Below are positions 1 through 8,679 of a DNA stretch of 64,000 nucleotides, piece after piece. The position numbers and the translations under genes were made by a program. The notes under the pieces are model-generated. The model saw nothing but the letters and a program-made list of their open reading frames with translations. It ran no database searches and was not told the DNA's origin. Position 1 is the first letter of the stretch; every line of letters starts with the position of its first letter. Source of the DNA: Phenylobacterium sp. (GTDB lineage: Bacteria; Pseudomonadota; Alphaproteobacteria; Caulobacterales; Caulobacteraceae); NCBI RefSeq assembly GCF_016124325.1, contig NZ_WGNY01000014.1, forward strand, positions 62,001-126,000, in the 5' to 3' direction.

Positions 1-1
1 G

Positions 2-76
2 AAGCGGGCGGGCGGAACGCCGCCCGAACTGCGCGAAGTGGCGCCGGGCCACCTCGTCGCCGAGTTCGACGCCTAG
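2..76 (+). CDS. C-terminal end of an unidentified gene (5' end outside window)
   Basis: The second frame is open from the window edge for 24 codons and ends at TAG 74-76. The tail ends ...GHLVAEFDA and its composition is coding-like. Too little is present to name a family. The stop lies just ahead of a repeat element, as for several other genes in this window. A non-coding reading is possible because the stretch is so short. Confidence 0.45.
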   Translation, partial: KRAGGTPPELREVAPGHLVAEFDA

Positions 77-83
77 GTTGAGC

Positions 84-260
84 ACCGGCTCAATATCCTG
101 AGAGCACGACAGATCGTCATGGCCCGGCCTGTCCGGGCCATCCATGAACATTGGCCGTTCAGGCGAGGAAGGCTGCGCCGCCGCCAGACGGGCCGCTGTC
201 CGTGTTCATGGGTCGCCCGGACAAGCCGGGCGATGACGGCGGGGGCGGTCGATCGAGTCA
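84..260. repeat. MITE-like palindromic element, copy 1
   Basis: A copy of an element of about 180 bp that also occurs near 23944, 31304 and 43129. Its core (116-237) has long inverted arms: GTCATGGCCCGGCCTGTCC on the left and the matching complement ending GCGATGAC on the right. Each arm carries its own small hairpin. The outer ends resemble GGCTCAA and TCGATCGAGTC. This fills most of the stretch between the first partial gene and the PEP-CTERM gene. Confidence 0.75.
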
Positions 261-384
261 TCGACCCCCCAAACCGGCCTCCGTAAGCGGTTCATCACCG
301 CAAGATCACATCGCGTGAGTGTCGCCCGCGGCCGGCGGGGCGCGAGGCTGAGGGTCCCAATCACGGGTCTGGGAGACCTCATTC

Positions 385-993
385 ATGCGTAAGCTCGTCC
401 ATCTCGGCGCGGCCCTCGTGGCCGGCGTCTGCGTGGCCCTGGGCGCGGCGCCGTCCTCGGCGACCGTGATGACCATCACCGGCGCACGGGCCAATGTGAA
501 TCCGCTGAACCCCTTCGGCGTCGGCCGCTGCGGCCCGGGGCGCAGCACCGTCGACATCCAGCCGGGGCCGGGAACCTCGACCGGCACGTCGAACTTCGGC
601 GACTTCTCCTCCACCCAGAGCCACTGCATCACGCCGCCGCTGCCGACGACGTTCGACTCCGGGATCTTCACCTATGCGTTCGCCAGCGGCGACACGCTGT
701 TCGGCGTCTATGACGGGGCGGTGTCGCTCAGCGACACGCCGGGGATCTTCAGCACCGTCGAGAACCTCGTCGTCCAGGGCGGCACGGGCCAGTTCCTCAA
801 TGCGACGGGCTTCATCACGACGATGGGCTCCCTGCAGTTCCTGAACGGAAACGGGGTCTATTCGGGAACCCTGAGCGGGCGCCTGGACGTGCCGGGCGTT
901 CCCGAGCCGGCGACCTGGGCCCTGATGATCGCCGGCTTCGGCCTGGCCGGCGCCAGCCTCCGCTCGCGCCGACGGGCGGCCGCGGCGGCCTGA
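385..993 (+). CDS. PEPxxWA-CTERM sorting domain-containing protein
   Basis: A 202-residue secreted protein. It starts at ATG 385 behind GGGAG (371-375). The first ~26 residues form a Sec signal peptide (MRKLVHLGAALVAGVCVALG...). The body has no recognisable domain. The C-terminus is a classic alphaproteobacterial sorting tail: the motif PEPATWA, a short hydrophobic helix, and an Arg-rich end (RSRRR). In this family the tail is recognised by an exosortase/archaeosortase-type enzyme and the protein is processed at the membrane. No exosortase is encoded in this window. A second protein with the same tail lies at 61309. Function of the mature domain is unknown. Confidence 0.9.
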   Translation: MRKLVHLGAALVAGVCVALGAAPSSATVMTITGARANVNPLNPFGVGRCGPGRSTVDIQPGPGTSTGTSNFGDFSSTQSHCITPPLPTTFDSGIFTYAFASGDTLFGVYDGAVSLSDTPGIFSTVENLVVQGGTGQFLNATGFITTMGSLQFLNGNGVYSGTLSGRLDVPGVPEPATWALMIAGFGLAGASLRSRRRAAAAA

Positions 994-1007
994 CGCCGCC
1001 CGCGAAG

Positions 1008-1067
1008 CCTTTCCGCCGGCTTCGGGCTTCCGCGCCCCACGCGAGGGGTTCGGGGCCGGCGGAAAGG
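1008..1067 (+). terminator. Long stem-loop after the PEP-CTERM gene
   Basis: Perfect 13-bp arms CCTTTCCGCCGGC (1008-1020) and GCCGGCGGAAAGG (1055-1067) enclose a loop with a small inner CCCC/GGGG hairpin. It lies 15 bases after the stop at 991-993. There is no T-run, so it may be a weak terminator or an mRNA-stabilising hairpin. Confidence 0.5.
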
Positions 1068-1183
1068 GGAGCGGGCGCCTTCGATTCCGCGATGCAGCGC
1101 GCGCCGTTGCCCCGGCCGCGCGGCGCCGCTAGGTTGCGCGGCCTTTCAACGCCCCCCTGGGGCCTTCATCCCCCGCGACCGAC

Positions 1184-2392
1184 ATGACCCTGGCCTTCGA
1201 CGACATCCTCGCTGCGCAAGCGCGGTTGAAGGGCCACATTGAGCGCACGCCCTGCCGCCTGTCGCGCACGCTGTCGGAGATCACCGGCGCGGAAGTCTGG
1301 GTGAAGTTCGAGAACCTGCAGTTCACGGCCGCCTACAAGGAGCGCGGCGCGCTCAACAAGCTGCTGCAGCTGGGCGAGAACGTGCGCGGGCGCGGCGTGA
1401 TCGCCGCCTCGGCCGGCAACCACAGCCAGGGCCTGGCCTACCACGCCGCGCGGCTGGGCATCCCGGTCACCATCGTCATGCCCAAGGGCACGCCCTTCAT
1501 GAAGGTGCAGCAGACCCGTGCGCACGGCGCCGAGGTGGTGATCGAGGGCGACGGCTACGACGAGGCGGCGGCGCACGCCCGCCAGCTCTGCGCGGAGCGC
1601 GAGCTGACCTTCGTCCACCCGTTCGACGACCTCGACGTCATGGCCGGCCAGGGCACGGTGGCGCTGGAGATGCTGGAGGACGTGCCCGACCTCGAGGTGC
1701 TGCCGATCCCGATCGGCGGCGGCGGCCTGATCGCCGGCATGGCCACGGCGGCCAAGCACATCAAGAAGGACATCCACATCGTGGGCCTGGAGCCGGCGAT
1801 GTTCCCGTCGTTCACCGCCAAGATGCGCGGCGTGCGCACCGCCCAGATCAACGGCGCGTCGACCATCGCCGAGGGCATCGCGGTGAAGGAGGTGGGGGCC
1901 CAGACCTACGCCATCGCCCGGCCGCTGATCGACGAGGTGCTGCTGATCGAGGAGCCCTATTTCGAGCGCGGCATCGCCCTCTACTGCAACGTGGAGAAGA
2001 CGGTCGCCGAGGGCGCCGGCGCGGCGTCGCTGGCCGGCGTGTTGGCCTATCCGGAGAAGTTCCGCGGCAAGAAGGTCGGCCTCGTCATCACCGGCGGCAA
2101 CATCGACACGCGCCTGCTGGCCTCGGTGCTGACGCGCGAGCTGGTGCGCGAGAGCCGGATCGTCAACCTGCGGATCATCGGCGACGACCGGCCCGGCCTG
2201 CTGGCCAACGTCTCGGCCACCATCGGCCAGATGGGGGCCAACATCATCGAGGTCTCGCACAACCGCCTGGCCCTGGACGTGCCGGCCAAGGGCGCCGAGT
2301 TCGACCTGATGATCGAGACCCGCGACGCCCAGCACACCCAGGAAGTGATGGACGCCCTGCGCGAGCGCGGCTACCCGCCCCGCGTCGTCTGA
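1184..2392 (+). CDS. ilvA: Threonine ammonia-lyase with C-terminal ACT domain
   Basis: A PLP-dependent fold-type II enzyme of 402 residues that deaminates L-threonine to 2-oxobutanoate, the first step towards isoleucine. The PLP lysine is K52 in AAYKERGA, the phosphate loop is GGGGL near 178-182, and VITGGN lies at 301-306. Residues ~328-402 form a single ACT domain (NLRIIGDDRPGLLANVS), typical of the ~400-residue short class and likely an allosteric amino-acid sensor. Serine may also be a substrate in this class. The following lipoprotein gene starts 11 nt after the stop, so they may be co-transcribed. Confidence 0.93.
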   Translation: MTLAFDDILAAQARLKGHIERTPCRLSRTLSEITGAEVWVKFENLQFTAAYKERGALNKLLQLGENVRGRGVIAASAGNHSQGLAYHAARLGIPVTIVMPKGTPFMKVQQTRAHGAEVVIEGDGYDEAAAHARQLCAERELTFVHPFDDLDVMAGQGTVALEMLEDVPDLEVLPIPIGGGGLIAGMATAAKHIKKDIHIVGLEPAMFPSFTAKMRGVRTAQINGASTIAEGIAVKEVGAQTYAIARPLIDEVLLIEEPYFERGIALYCNVEKTVAEGAGAASLAGVLAYPEKFRGKKVGLVITGGNIDTRLLASVLTRELVRESRIVNLRIIGDDRPGLLANVSATIGQMGANIIEVSHNRLALDVPAKGAEFDLMIETRDAQHTQEVMDALRERGYPPRVV

Positions 2393-2403
2393 AGGACCCG
2401 AAC

Positions 2404-2916
2404 ATGAAGCGCGCTTTCGCCCTCTTCGCCGCGGCGCTGGCCCTGGCCGCCTGCCAACCCAAGTCGGCCGCGCCCGAACCCGGCGACAAGGCCGAGCAGG
2501 TCCAGTCCGAGACGAGCAAGGCCTTCATGGCCAAGGTCGCCAAGGAAGAGGGCGTGAAGGTCCTGCCCTCGGGCCTCGCCTACAAGGTCGTCCAGTCGGG
2601 CCCGGCCACAGGCCTGAAGCCCCAGCTCACCGACGAGGTGAAGGTCCACTACGAGGGCAAGCTGGAGGACGGCACGGTCTTCGATTCCTCCTACGAGCGC
2701 GGGTCGCCCGTGGCCATGCCGCTCCGGGGCCTGATCCCGGCGTGGCAGCAGGTGCTTCCGATGATGCGGCCGGGCGACATCTGGATCATCTACGTGCCCT
2801 CCAACCTGGGCTACGGCGAGCAGGGCGCCGGCGGCATCCCGCCGGGCGCGCCGCTGACCTTCAAGATCGAGCTGATCGACGTCCTGCCGGGTCCGGGCCG
2901 CGTCCAGCAGGGCTGA
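2404..2916 (+). CDS. FKBP-type peptidyl-prolyl cis-trans isomerase, lipoprotein
   Basis: A 170-residue protein with a lipoprotein signal peptide; the lipobox is L-A-A-C with the lipidated cysteine at 17. Residues ~60-165 form one FKBP domain with the usual elements VHYEGKLEDGTVFDSS, the WQQVLPMMRPGD turn, and IPPGAPLTFKIELIDV. It should assist proline isomerisation during folding in the periplasm, anchored to a membrane. An acidic linker (EPGDKAEQVQSET) separates the lipid anchor from the catalytic domain. It follows the ammonia-lyase gene by 11 nt. Confidence 0.92.
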   Translation: MKRAFALFAAALALAACQPKSAAPEPGDKAEQVQSETSKAFMAKVAKEEGVKVLPSGLAYKVVQSGPATGLKPQLTDEVKVHYEGKLEDGTVFDSSYERGSPVAMPLRGLIPAWQQVLPMMRPGDIWIIYVPSNLGYGEQGAGGIPPGAPLTFKIELIDVLPGPGRVQQG

Positions 2917-2922
2917 CGCGTC

Positions 2923-3198
2923 TTGGAGGCCGAGGCCTCGCCGATCTTCGTCGTCACGCTTCGCGGGCTGGAAACGCCCGGCGGGCCGCCGCTGGACGTC
3001 CTGGCCTTCACCGAGGCGCCCGACGAGGCCGCGGCGATGGCGCGGGCCGTGGGCGAGATGGTTGGCCTGGGCTGGGTCGAGGTCGAGGCCCTGCGCGCCG
3101 GCGAGGTGACCGACGAGGCCGCCCTGCCCGAGGATTTCACGGACGCCTTCGCCGCCGCCCGCCGGTTTGGCTGCGCGCCGATCATCTATGATCCCTAG
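2923..3198 (+). CDS. Small conserved-looking hypothetical protein
   Basis: A 91-residue acidic protein read from TTG 2923, six bases after the FKBP stop. It has no signal peptide or membrane segment. Predicted strands at the start (PIFVVTLRGLE) and the alternation of strand and Ala-rich helix suggest a small alpha/beta fold. I do not recognise a family. Codon use is normal for the region and the spacing suggests it is in the operon. The TTG start is the only good candidate close to the previous stop. Confidence 0.65.
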   Translation: MEAEASPIFVVTLRGLETPGGPPLDVLAFTEAPDEAAAMARAVGEMVGLGWVEVEALRAGEVTDEAALPEDFTDAFAAARRFGCAPIIYDP

Positions 3199-3256
3199 GC
3201 GGCGCGGCTTCCCCCTTTCCTTTGAGGCGCGCCCCATACGGGTCTAAGGCTTGCCG

Positions 3257-4426
3257 ATGACGACAGACCTGTACCCCGCCGCCCGCGACCTGCTGGCGAA
3301 GCTGGTCAGTTTCGACACCACCTCGCGCGGCTCGAACCTGGCCCTGATCGAGTGGGTCGAGGGCTACCTCGACGGGCTCTCCATCCCTCACCGCCGCGTG
3401 CCCAACGCCGAGGGGACCAAGTCGAACCTGATGGCGCGGATCGGGCCCGAGGCCGACGGCGGCGTCGTGCTTTCGGGCCATACCGACGTGGTGCCGGTGG
3501 ACGGCCAGCCCTGGAGCACCGATCCCTTCACCCTCACCGAGCGGGACGGCCGGCTCTACGGCCGCGGAACCTGCGACATGAAGGGCTTCCTGGCTCTGGC
3601 GCTGGCCGCCGCGCCCGAGCTGGCGAAGGGCGGCGTCCGGCGGCCCGTGCACCTGGCCTTCTCCTACGACGAGGAGACCGGCTGCCTGGGGGCGCCGGCC
3701 ATGATCGAACAGATCGCCGCCCTGGCCGCGAAGCCGTCGGTGGTGGTGGTGGGCGAGCCCACCAACATGGAGGCGGTCAACGGCCACAAGGGCATCGCCA
3801 ACTTCCACGTCACCGTCACCGGCCGCGAGGCCCACTCCAGCCAGACCCACCTCGGCGTCTCGGCGGTGATGGAGGCGGTGAAGCTGATGAAGTCGCTGAC
3901 CGACCTGTCGGCGCGGCTGGAGGCCGAGGCCGATCCCGCCTCGCCGTTCACGCCGAAGGGCGCGACCCTGACCATCGGCGTGGTCCACGGCGGCACGGCG
4001 CACAACATCCTGGCGCGCGAGTGCCAGTTCGTCTTCGACCTGCGCTGCCCCTCGCCGCTTAGGCCCGAAACGTTGATCGCGCCGTTCCTGGCCGAGGCGG
4101 AGGCTCTCGACCGCGACCTGAAGGCGCGCGCGCCCGAGGCCGGCGTGAAGGTGGAGCTGACCTCCAACGTGCCGCCCTTCGCGCCCGAGCCCGACGGGGC
4201 GGCCGAGGCCTTCGCCCGGCGCATGGCCGGCGACAACGGCCCGCCGCGGGTGGTGGCCTATGCGGCCGAGGCCGGTCAGTTCCAGGGGGCCGGCTTTTCC
4301 ACCGTGATCTGCGGGCCAGGCTCCATCGACCAGGCCCACCAGCCGAACGAATACGTTGAGGTCTCGCAGATGCAGCGCGGCGCGCTGTTCATGCGCCGGC
4401 TGATCGAGTGGGCCAGCGAGGGCTAG
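3257..4426 (+). CDS. argE: Acetylornithine deacetylase (M20 family)
   Basis: A 389-residue M20 metallohydrolase of ArgE type, which removes the acetyl group of N-acetyl-L-ornithine in arginine synthesis. Metal-site motifs are all visible: SGHTDVVPVDG, GRGTCDMKGF, the catalytic pair in YDEETGC, GEPTN, and the last ligand in DQAHQPNEY. I start it at ATG 3257 because AAGG at 3246-3249 has the right spacing; a TTG at 3251 is in frame but too close. The dimerisation domain lies mid-protein. Related succinyl-diaminopimelate desuccinylases share the fold, but the motif set fits ArgE best. Its TAG stop is the first base triplet of a repeat element. Confidence 0.9.
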   Translation: MTTDLYPAARDLLAKLVSFDTTSRGSNLALIEWVEGYLDGLSIPHRRVPNAEGTKSNLMARIGPEADGGVVLSGHTDVVPVDGQPWSTDPFTLTERDGRLYGRGTCDMKGFLALALAAAPELAKGGVRRPVHLAFSYDEETGCLGAPAMIEQIAALAAKPSVVVVGEPTNMEAVNGHKGIANFHVTVTGREAHSSQTHLGVSAVMEAVKLMKSLTDLSARLEAEADPASPFTPKGATLTIGVVHGGTAHNILARECQFVFDLRCPSPLRPETLIAPFLAEAEALDRDLKARAPEAGVKVELTSNVPPFAPEPDGAAEAFARRMAGDNGPPRVVAYAAEAGQFQGAGFSTVICGPGSIDQAHQPNEYVEVSQMQRGALFMRRLIEWASEG

Positions 4427-4536
4427 CGCCGCCCCCCTCCGTCCGCTGCGCGGACACCTCCCCCGCTTCGTGGGGGAGGAGCGCCCCTCCCCTGCGAAGC
4501 GGGGGAGGGGGACCACGAAGTGGTGGAGGGGGCGCT
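4425..4536. repeat. C-rich/G-rich palindromic intergenic repeat
   Basis: An inverted-repeat element with outer arms AGCGCCGCCCCCCTCC and GGAGGGGGCGCT. Inner arms CTCCCCCGCTTCG and CGAAGCGGGGGAG form the inner stem, and a small hairpin GTCCGCTGCGCGGAC sits near the left end. It overlaps the stop codon of the argE gene and separates it from the convergent glycosyltransferase gene, so it may also act as a bidirectional terminator. Confidence 0.65.
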
Positions 4537-4599
4537 ATCCTCAAGCATATGGAGCCCGTCCGGGCGGGTGAACCGGTATCCACTTCACCCTGACGGGTT

Positions 4600-5619
4600 T
4601 TAGAGCGATCGCAGCGGCCGGATCACCGGTCGGCGGCCCGACAGGTCGCGGGGGTTCCAGGTCATGGCGGCGGCCACCTGGCTGGTGGAGGCCCGCCGCA
4701 CGGCCTCGCGCCGCTTGGCCAGCATCTTCGGTGCGCCCGCGAAGGCCGCGCGCACGGCCTTCAGGATCAGCCGGATGTGGGGCCGGTTCTCGCGCCGCAG
4801 GTAGATGGCGACCAGCGCCGCCAGGTGCAGCGGAACCACCAGCGGCAGCAGCAGCGCCGGCGTGTTCTTGAACAGCACCCAGAAGCGGTTGCGGGTGCCG
4901 TGGAACACCGCGAACTCGCTCTTGCGCCCGCCCGACGAGGCCGAGCCCACATGGCCGATCACCGCGCCGGGGACCAGCAGGGTGGGCTCGCCGCGAAGCT
5001 GCAGCCGGTAGCCCAGGTCGACGTCCTCGCCGTAGCAGAAGAAGTCCTCGTCGAAGCCGCCCATCTCCAGGAACAGCGCCCGGTCGATCATCATGGCCGC
5101 GCCGCAGGGGCTGAACACCTCGCCCTCGTGCGCCTGGCCGTGGTCGGGGTTCAGATAGCCGCCCCGGTAGGGGATGCCGAAGATGCTCATCACGTCGCCC
5201 AGGCCGTCGAGCCGGCCCGGCGCATCCTCGGCGAGCTGGACCGAGGTGAAGGCCCGCACCCGGGGGTGGCGGCCGGCCGCGGCGACCAGCTCGGCCAGCC
5301 AGTCGGGGCGGGCGTAGGCGTCGGGGTTGAGCAGCACGTACCAGCGGCCGCGGGCCTCGCGCGCGGCCTGGTTGCCCGCGCCGGCGAAGCCCAGGTTGTC
5401 GGGGTTGCGGATCAGCCGGACCCAGGGAAACGCCGCGGCGATCTCGGCGTCGCCGGGGTCGGGCGAGGCGTTGTCGATCACCAGGGTCTCGAAGTCGCGG
5501 AAGGTCTGGGCGCCCAGCCGCTCCAGGCACGCGCGCAGGGTCGGCCCAGAGTTGTAGGCGATCACGCAAACGCTCAGCGCGGGGTGTTCTGCCTTGTCAT
5601 CGTCGTTCCGCTGCGCCAT
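4600..5619 (-). CDS. Glycosyltransferase family 2 protein (rhamnosyltransferase-like)
   Basis: A 339-residue GT-A fold glycosyltransferase. The N-terminal nucleotide-sugar half starts SVCVIAYNSGPTLRACLE and holds VIDNASPD, NPDNLGFAGAGNQ and the DXD-like NPDAYARPDW. GGFDEDFFCYGEDVDLGYRL is the acceptor-side motif common to polysaccharide glycosyltransferases. A hydrophobic stretch near the C-terminus (ALLLPLVVPLHLAALVAIYL) suggests membrane association. I start at ATG 5619; further upstream the frame collides with divergent rfbC. The rfbC neighbour suggests rhamnose transfer to a surface polysaccharide. That substrate is inferred from context only. Confidence 0.88.
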   Translation of the reverse strand: MAQRNDDDKAEHPALSVCVIAYNSGPTLRACLERLGAQTFRDFETLVIDNASPDPGDAEIAAAFPWVRLIRNPDNLGFAGAGNQAAREARGRWYVLLNPDAYARPDWLAELVAAAGRHPRVRAFTSVQLAEDAPGRLDGLGDVMSIFGIPYRGGYLNPDHGQAHEGEVFSPCGAAMMIDRALFLEMGGFDEDFFCYGEDVDLGYRLQLRGEPTLLVPGAVIGHVGSASSGGRKSEFAVFHGTRNRFWVLFKNTPALLLPLVVPLHLAALVAIYLRRENRPHIRLILKAVRAAFAGAPKMLAKRREAVRRASTSQVAAAMTWNPRDLSGRRPVIRPLRSL

Positions 5620-5652
5620 GCGACAGCCAAATCCCCGCAAACGTGGAAGCCC

Positions 5653-6207
5653 ATGACGACGATCACGCCGCTCGCCATCCCGGATGTCCTGCTTATCACG
5701 CCGAAGCGGCATGGCGATGCGCGGGGGTGGTTCGCCGAGACGTGGAGCCAGAAGGCGCTGGCCGGGACCGTCGCCGACACCACCTTCGTCCAGGACAACC
5801 AGGCGTTCAGCGCGGCCAAGGGCGTGCTGCGCGGCCTCCACTTCCAGAAGGCGCCGAACGCCCAGGGCAAGCTGATCCGCGTGCTGCGCGGGGCGATCTT
5901 CGACGTGGCGGTCGACATCCGGGCCGGTTCGCCCACCTACGGCCAGTGGGTGAGCGCGACGCTCACCGCCGAGGGCGGCGAGCAGCTCTGGGTTCCGCGC
6001 GGGTTCGCCCACGGCTACTGCACGGTCGTCGACGACTGCGAGATCTTCTACAAGGTGGACGGTCCGTACGCGCCCGACAGCGAGGGCGGCGTCATCTGGA
6101 ACGATCCCGACCTGGCGATCCCCTGGCCCCTCGACGGCGAGCCGATGCTGTCGGCCAAGGACAAGCTGCTCCCCAAACTCAAGGACCTGGGGCCGGTCAG
6201 CTTCTGA
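5653..6207 (+). CDS. rfbC: dTDP-4-dehydrorhamnose 3,5-epimerase
   Basis: A 184-residue RmlC cupin enzyme that epimerises dTDP-4-dehydro-6-deoxyglucose at C3 and C5 in dTDP-L-rhamnose synthesis. The catalytic His63 lies in GVLRGLHFQ at the standard position. FAHGYCTVVDD (H120) and Tyr133 in EIFYKV are the other family marks. Start ATG 5653 is preceded by GGAAG. It is divergent from the glycosyltransferase with 33 bases between start codons. The other rhamnose-pathway genes (rfbA, rfbB, rfbD) are not in the window. Confidence 0.94.
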   Translation: MTTITPLAIPDVLLITPKRHGDARGWFAETWSQKALAGTVADTTFVQDNQAFSAAKGVLRGLHFQKAPNAQGKLIRVLRGAIFDVAVDIRAGSPTYGQWVSATLTAEGGEQLWVPRGFAHGYCTVVDDCEIFYKVDGPYAPDSEGGVIWNDPDLAIPWPLDGEPMLSAKDKLLPKLKDLGPVSF

Positions 6208-6267
6208 TCGGTCGGACGCGGCCTGCCCGCGGACCGGGAGGACTCCCGTCGTTTCACGAGGAATGCC

Positions 6268-6380
6268 GTCATCCCAGGCCTTGTGCCTGGGATCCCTCCC
6301 GACGCCGCCCGACCGGCGCCCATACGCCCGCGACCCGGTCAGCGGACCGAGGGATCCTCGCCACAAGGGCGAGGATGACG
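6268..6380. repeat. Palindromic repeat, CCCAGGC/CTCGCC type
   Basis: An inverted element whose left half reads GTCATCCCAGGCCTTGTGCC... and whose right half complements to GTCATCCTCGCCCTTGTGGC.... Each half contains a small hairpin. A second copy lies at 51443-51553 in the opposite arrangement. It is related in design to the GGCCCGG-type elements elsewhere in the window. It lies between two genes that converge on it. Confidence 0.7.
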
Positions 6381-6404
6381 GAGGCGTTACGTCATCCCGA
6401 GCGC

Positions 6405-6746
6405 TCAGCCGGCTTCCGCCAGCTCCGGCGGCAGGACGTCGGTGGCCTTGTGGTCGGCGTCTACGCCTTCGAGCAGGAAGATCGCGCCGTCGGCGTTGTC
6501 GGCGCGGTGATGCAGGATCGCCTGGTAGGCGGGCGAATCGTACCAGCCGCGCGCGGCGGGCATGTCCGGGAATGCGATGACGATCAGGACGCCGTCCCAG
6601 GCGCCTTCCTTCACCTCGGGCCGGCCGCCGTGGATGATGAAGCGGCCGTCGAACGGGGCCAGCGTGGCGTCGATCCGGCGCAGGTACTCGACCACGCCCG
6701 GCCCCATGGCGACGCGGGTGAGATGGCCGATGGCGTAGGCGGTCAT
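6405..6746 (-). CDS. DUF1330 domain-containing protein
   Basis: A 113-residue protein of the DUF1330 dimeric ferredoxin-like fold. It starts at ATG 6746. Family signs are the MTAYAIGHLTRV strand, the GGRPEVKEGAWDGVLIVIAFPD core, and the AARGWYDSPAYQAILHHRADNADGA helix. No enzyme activity is established for the family; small dimeric alpha-beta-barrel proteins of this kind include monooxygenases and stress-related proteins. It is transcribed alone and is 58 bases downstream of queG on the same strand. Confidence 0.85.
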   Translation of the reverse strand: MTAYAIGHLTRVAMGPGVVEYLRRIDATLAPFDGRFIIHGGRPEVKEGAWDGVLIVIAFPDMPAARGWYDSPAYQAILHHRADNADGAIFLLEGVDADHKATDVLPPELAEAG

Positions 6747-6804
6747 GGTCGGGCTCCTCGTTCGGTTCGAACGGCAGGCTGGCCCGGGCGCCTCGGCGCG
6801 TCGA

Positions 6805-7941
6805 TTACGCGGCAGGTAGGGCTTCGGCCCACTCCGCGCGGACCTCGGCGTCGGTCTCGGCCGGCAGGCGCGCGTCGCGCAGCGCGGCGAAGGCCGAGGC
6901 GTCGAACAGCCGCGACAGGGCCCAGACCGCGGCCCCGCGGACCAGAGGCGACGGATCGTCCAGCAGGCGTTCGGCCTCAGCCGCCAGGGCGGGTTCGCCC
7001 GAATTGCCGATGGCGTAGAGCACGTTGCGCACGAAGCGGTCGCGGCCGATGCGCTTGACCGGGCTCTTGGCGAACAGCGCCCGGAAGGCGCCGTCGTCCA
7101 GCCGCGCGAGGTCGGCCAGGGTCGGGGCCTTCAGCGCCTCGCGGGCGGCCAGCTTCTGCTCGCGCGCCCGGCTGGCGAACTTGTTCCACGGGCAGACCGC
7201 CAGGCAATCGTCGCAGCCGTAGATGCGGTTGCCGAGTGCGGCGCGGAATTCATGCGGGATCGGTCCCTTCAGCTCGATGGTCAGGTACGAGATGCAGCGC
7301 CGCGCATCCAGCTGGAAGGGCGCGGGGAAGGCGTCGGTGGGGCAGACGTCGAGGCAGGCGCGGCACGTCCCGCAGTTCATCGGCTCGGGCCGGTCGGGCG
7401 CGAGATCCAGGGTGGTCAGGATGCTGCCGAGGAACAACCACGAGCCGAACTCGCGGCTGACGAGGTTGGTGTGCTTGCCCTGCCAGCCGGCGCCGGCGCG
7501 CTCGGCCAGCGGTTTCTCCAGCAAGGGCGCGGTGTCGACGAACACCTTCAATTCGCCGCCGAAGCGGGCCTGCAGCCAGCGGCCCAGGGCCTTGAGCCGC
7601 GCCTTGATGACGTCGTGATAATCGTCGCCCTGGGCGTAGACGCTGATCGCCCCCTTGGCCGGTTCTCCGAGGATCGCCAGCGGGTCGCCCGCCGGCCCGT
7701 AGTTCATCCCCAGCACGATGGCCGAGCGGGCGTCGGGCCACATGGCGCGCGGGTGGGCGCGGCGTTCGGCGGTCTCGGCCATCCAGGCCATCTCGCCGTG
7801 GCGGCCCGCGGCGACGAACTCGGCCAGCCGCGCCGCCGCCGGCCAGTCGGCGTCGAGGTCGGCGAAGCGGCAGAGGTCGAAGCCCAGGGCGGCGGCCTCG
7901 GCCCGGATCAGGTCTTCGCGGTCAGAAGTCGAGGTCGTCAT
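6805..7941 (-). CDS. queG: tRNA epoxyqueuosine(34) reductase
   Basis: A 378-residue cobalamin- and Fe-S-dependent enzyme that reduces epoxyqueuosine to queuosine in the tRNA wobble base. The N-terminal half binds cobalamin and carries the catalytic Asp in [18 protein letters not shown]. Two 4Fe-4S motifs follow, [12 protein letters not shown] and [14 protein letters not shown]. The C-terminus is HEAT-like ([19 protein letters not shown]). Its start overlaps the 3' end of the GST gene by 20 nt, so the two are probably co-transcribed. The enzyme needs B12, which fits the B12 uptake operon at 46-49 kb. Confidence 0.95.
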   Translation of the reverse strand: MTTSTSDREDLIRAEAAALGFDLCRFADLDADWPAAARLAEFVAAGRHGEMAWMAETAERRAHPRAMWPDARSAIVLGMNYGPAGDPLAILGEPAKGAISVYAQGDDYHDVIKARLKALGRWLQARFGGELKVFVDTAPLLEKPLAERAGAGWQGKHTNLVSREFGSWLFLGSILTTLDLAPDRPEPMNCGTCRACLDVCPTDAFPAPFQLDARRCISYLTIELKGPIPHEFRAALGNRIYGCDDCLAVCPWNKFASRAREQKLAAREALKAPTLADLARLDDGAFRALFAKSPVKRIGRDRFVRNVLYAIGNSGEPALAAEAERLLDDPSPLVRGAAVWALSRLFDASAFAALRDARLPAETDAEVRAEWAEALPAA

Positions 7942-8611
7942 AGTGACCGGCGGGCGCGAGGCCCGGCCAGCGGTCGGCCAGGAGCGGCCGGAAGCACGGC
8001 CGGGACTTCAGCTTCATGTACCAGGTCTTCGCGGTGGGGAAGTCGCGCCACGGCACGTCGCCGAAGTAGTCGATCACCGACAGGTGCGCCGAGGCGGCGA
8101 AGTCGGCCAGCGACAGGCGCCGGCCCGCCAGCCAGTCGCGGTCCTGCAACAGGTCTTCCATCATCTGCAGGTGGTTGCGCAGGCCGTCGCGGCCCTGGCG
8201 AAGGTTGGCCAGTTCGGGCGCTCCCAGGCGCAGCAACCGCTTCTCGATCTTCTCGTGCAGGATGAAGCCCGAGGCCTCGAACTCGAACTTGCGGTCGAAC
8301 CAGGTGAGCAGGCGGCGCGCCTCGGCGCGGTCAGCCGCCTCGCGGCCCAGCAGAGCCGGTTCGGGATAGGCTTCCTCCAGGTAGTCGAGGATCGCGCGCG
8401 TCTCGCACAGCACCAGCGGCGGCCCTTCGGACGGCGTCTCCACCAGCACCGGGATCATCCCCGACGGGTTGAGCCGGGTCAGCTCCTTGGGCCGCTCCCA
8501 ATAGCGCACCGACACCTCGGTGAACGGCAGCCGCTTCTCGCCCAGCGCGAGGCGCACCTGGCGCGAGGCCGGGTCGAGCGGGAAATGGTGGAGGGTGCGT
8601 TCGACGCTCAT
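7922..8611 (-). CDS. Glutathione S-transferase family protein
   Basis: A 229-residue soluble GST. The thioredoxin-like half contains [11 protein letters not shown] (likely catalytic or activating Ser), the cis-Pro region GMIPVLVE and the glutathione gamma-glutamyl contact [12 protein letters not shown]. The helical half contains the cap motif [21 protein letters not shown]. The substrate is unknown. It lies upstream of queG with overlapping ends. Confidence 0.9.
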   Translation of the reverse strand: MSVERTLHHFPLDPASRQVRLALGEKRLPFTEVSVRYWERPKELTRLNPSGMIPVLVETPSEGPPLVLCETRAILDYLEEAYPEPALLGREAADRAEARRLLTWFDRKFEFEASGFILHEKIEKRLLRLGAPELANLRQGRDGLRNHLQMMEDLLQDRDWLAGRRLSLADFAASAHLSVIDYFGDVPWRDFPTAKTWYMKLKSRPCFRPLLADRWPGLAPAGHYDDLDF

Positions 8612-8679
8612 CTTCGGGGCGCGCTTCTCTACGCGAATCGGCAGGGTCCCAACAGACGCCCGGCGTCTTAAGGGCTCGT

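Noticed and set aside
1166..2335. Long minus-strand frame opposite the threonine ammonia-lyase gene
   Set aside because: Composition is that of a GC-rich antisense shadow (Arg/Gly/Ala/His-rich) with no recognised domain, and the plus-strand gene is certain.
4600..6366. An extended glycosyltransferase frame reaching across rfbC
   Set aside because: It overlaps rfbC on the other strand and has no family similarity before Met at 5619.
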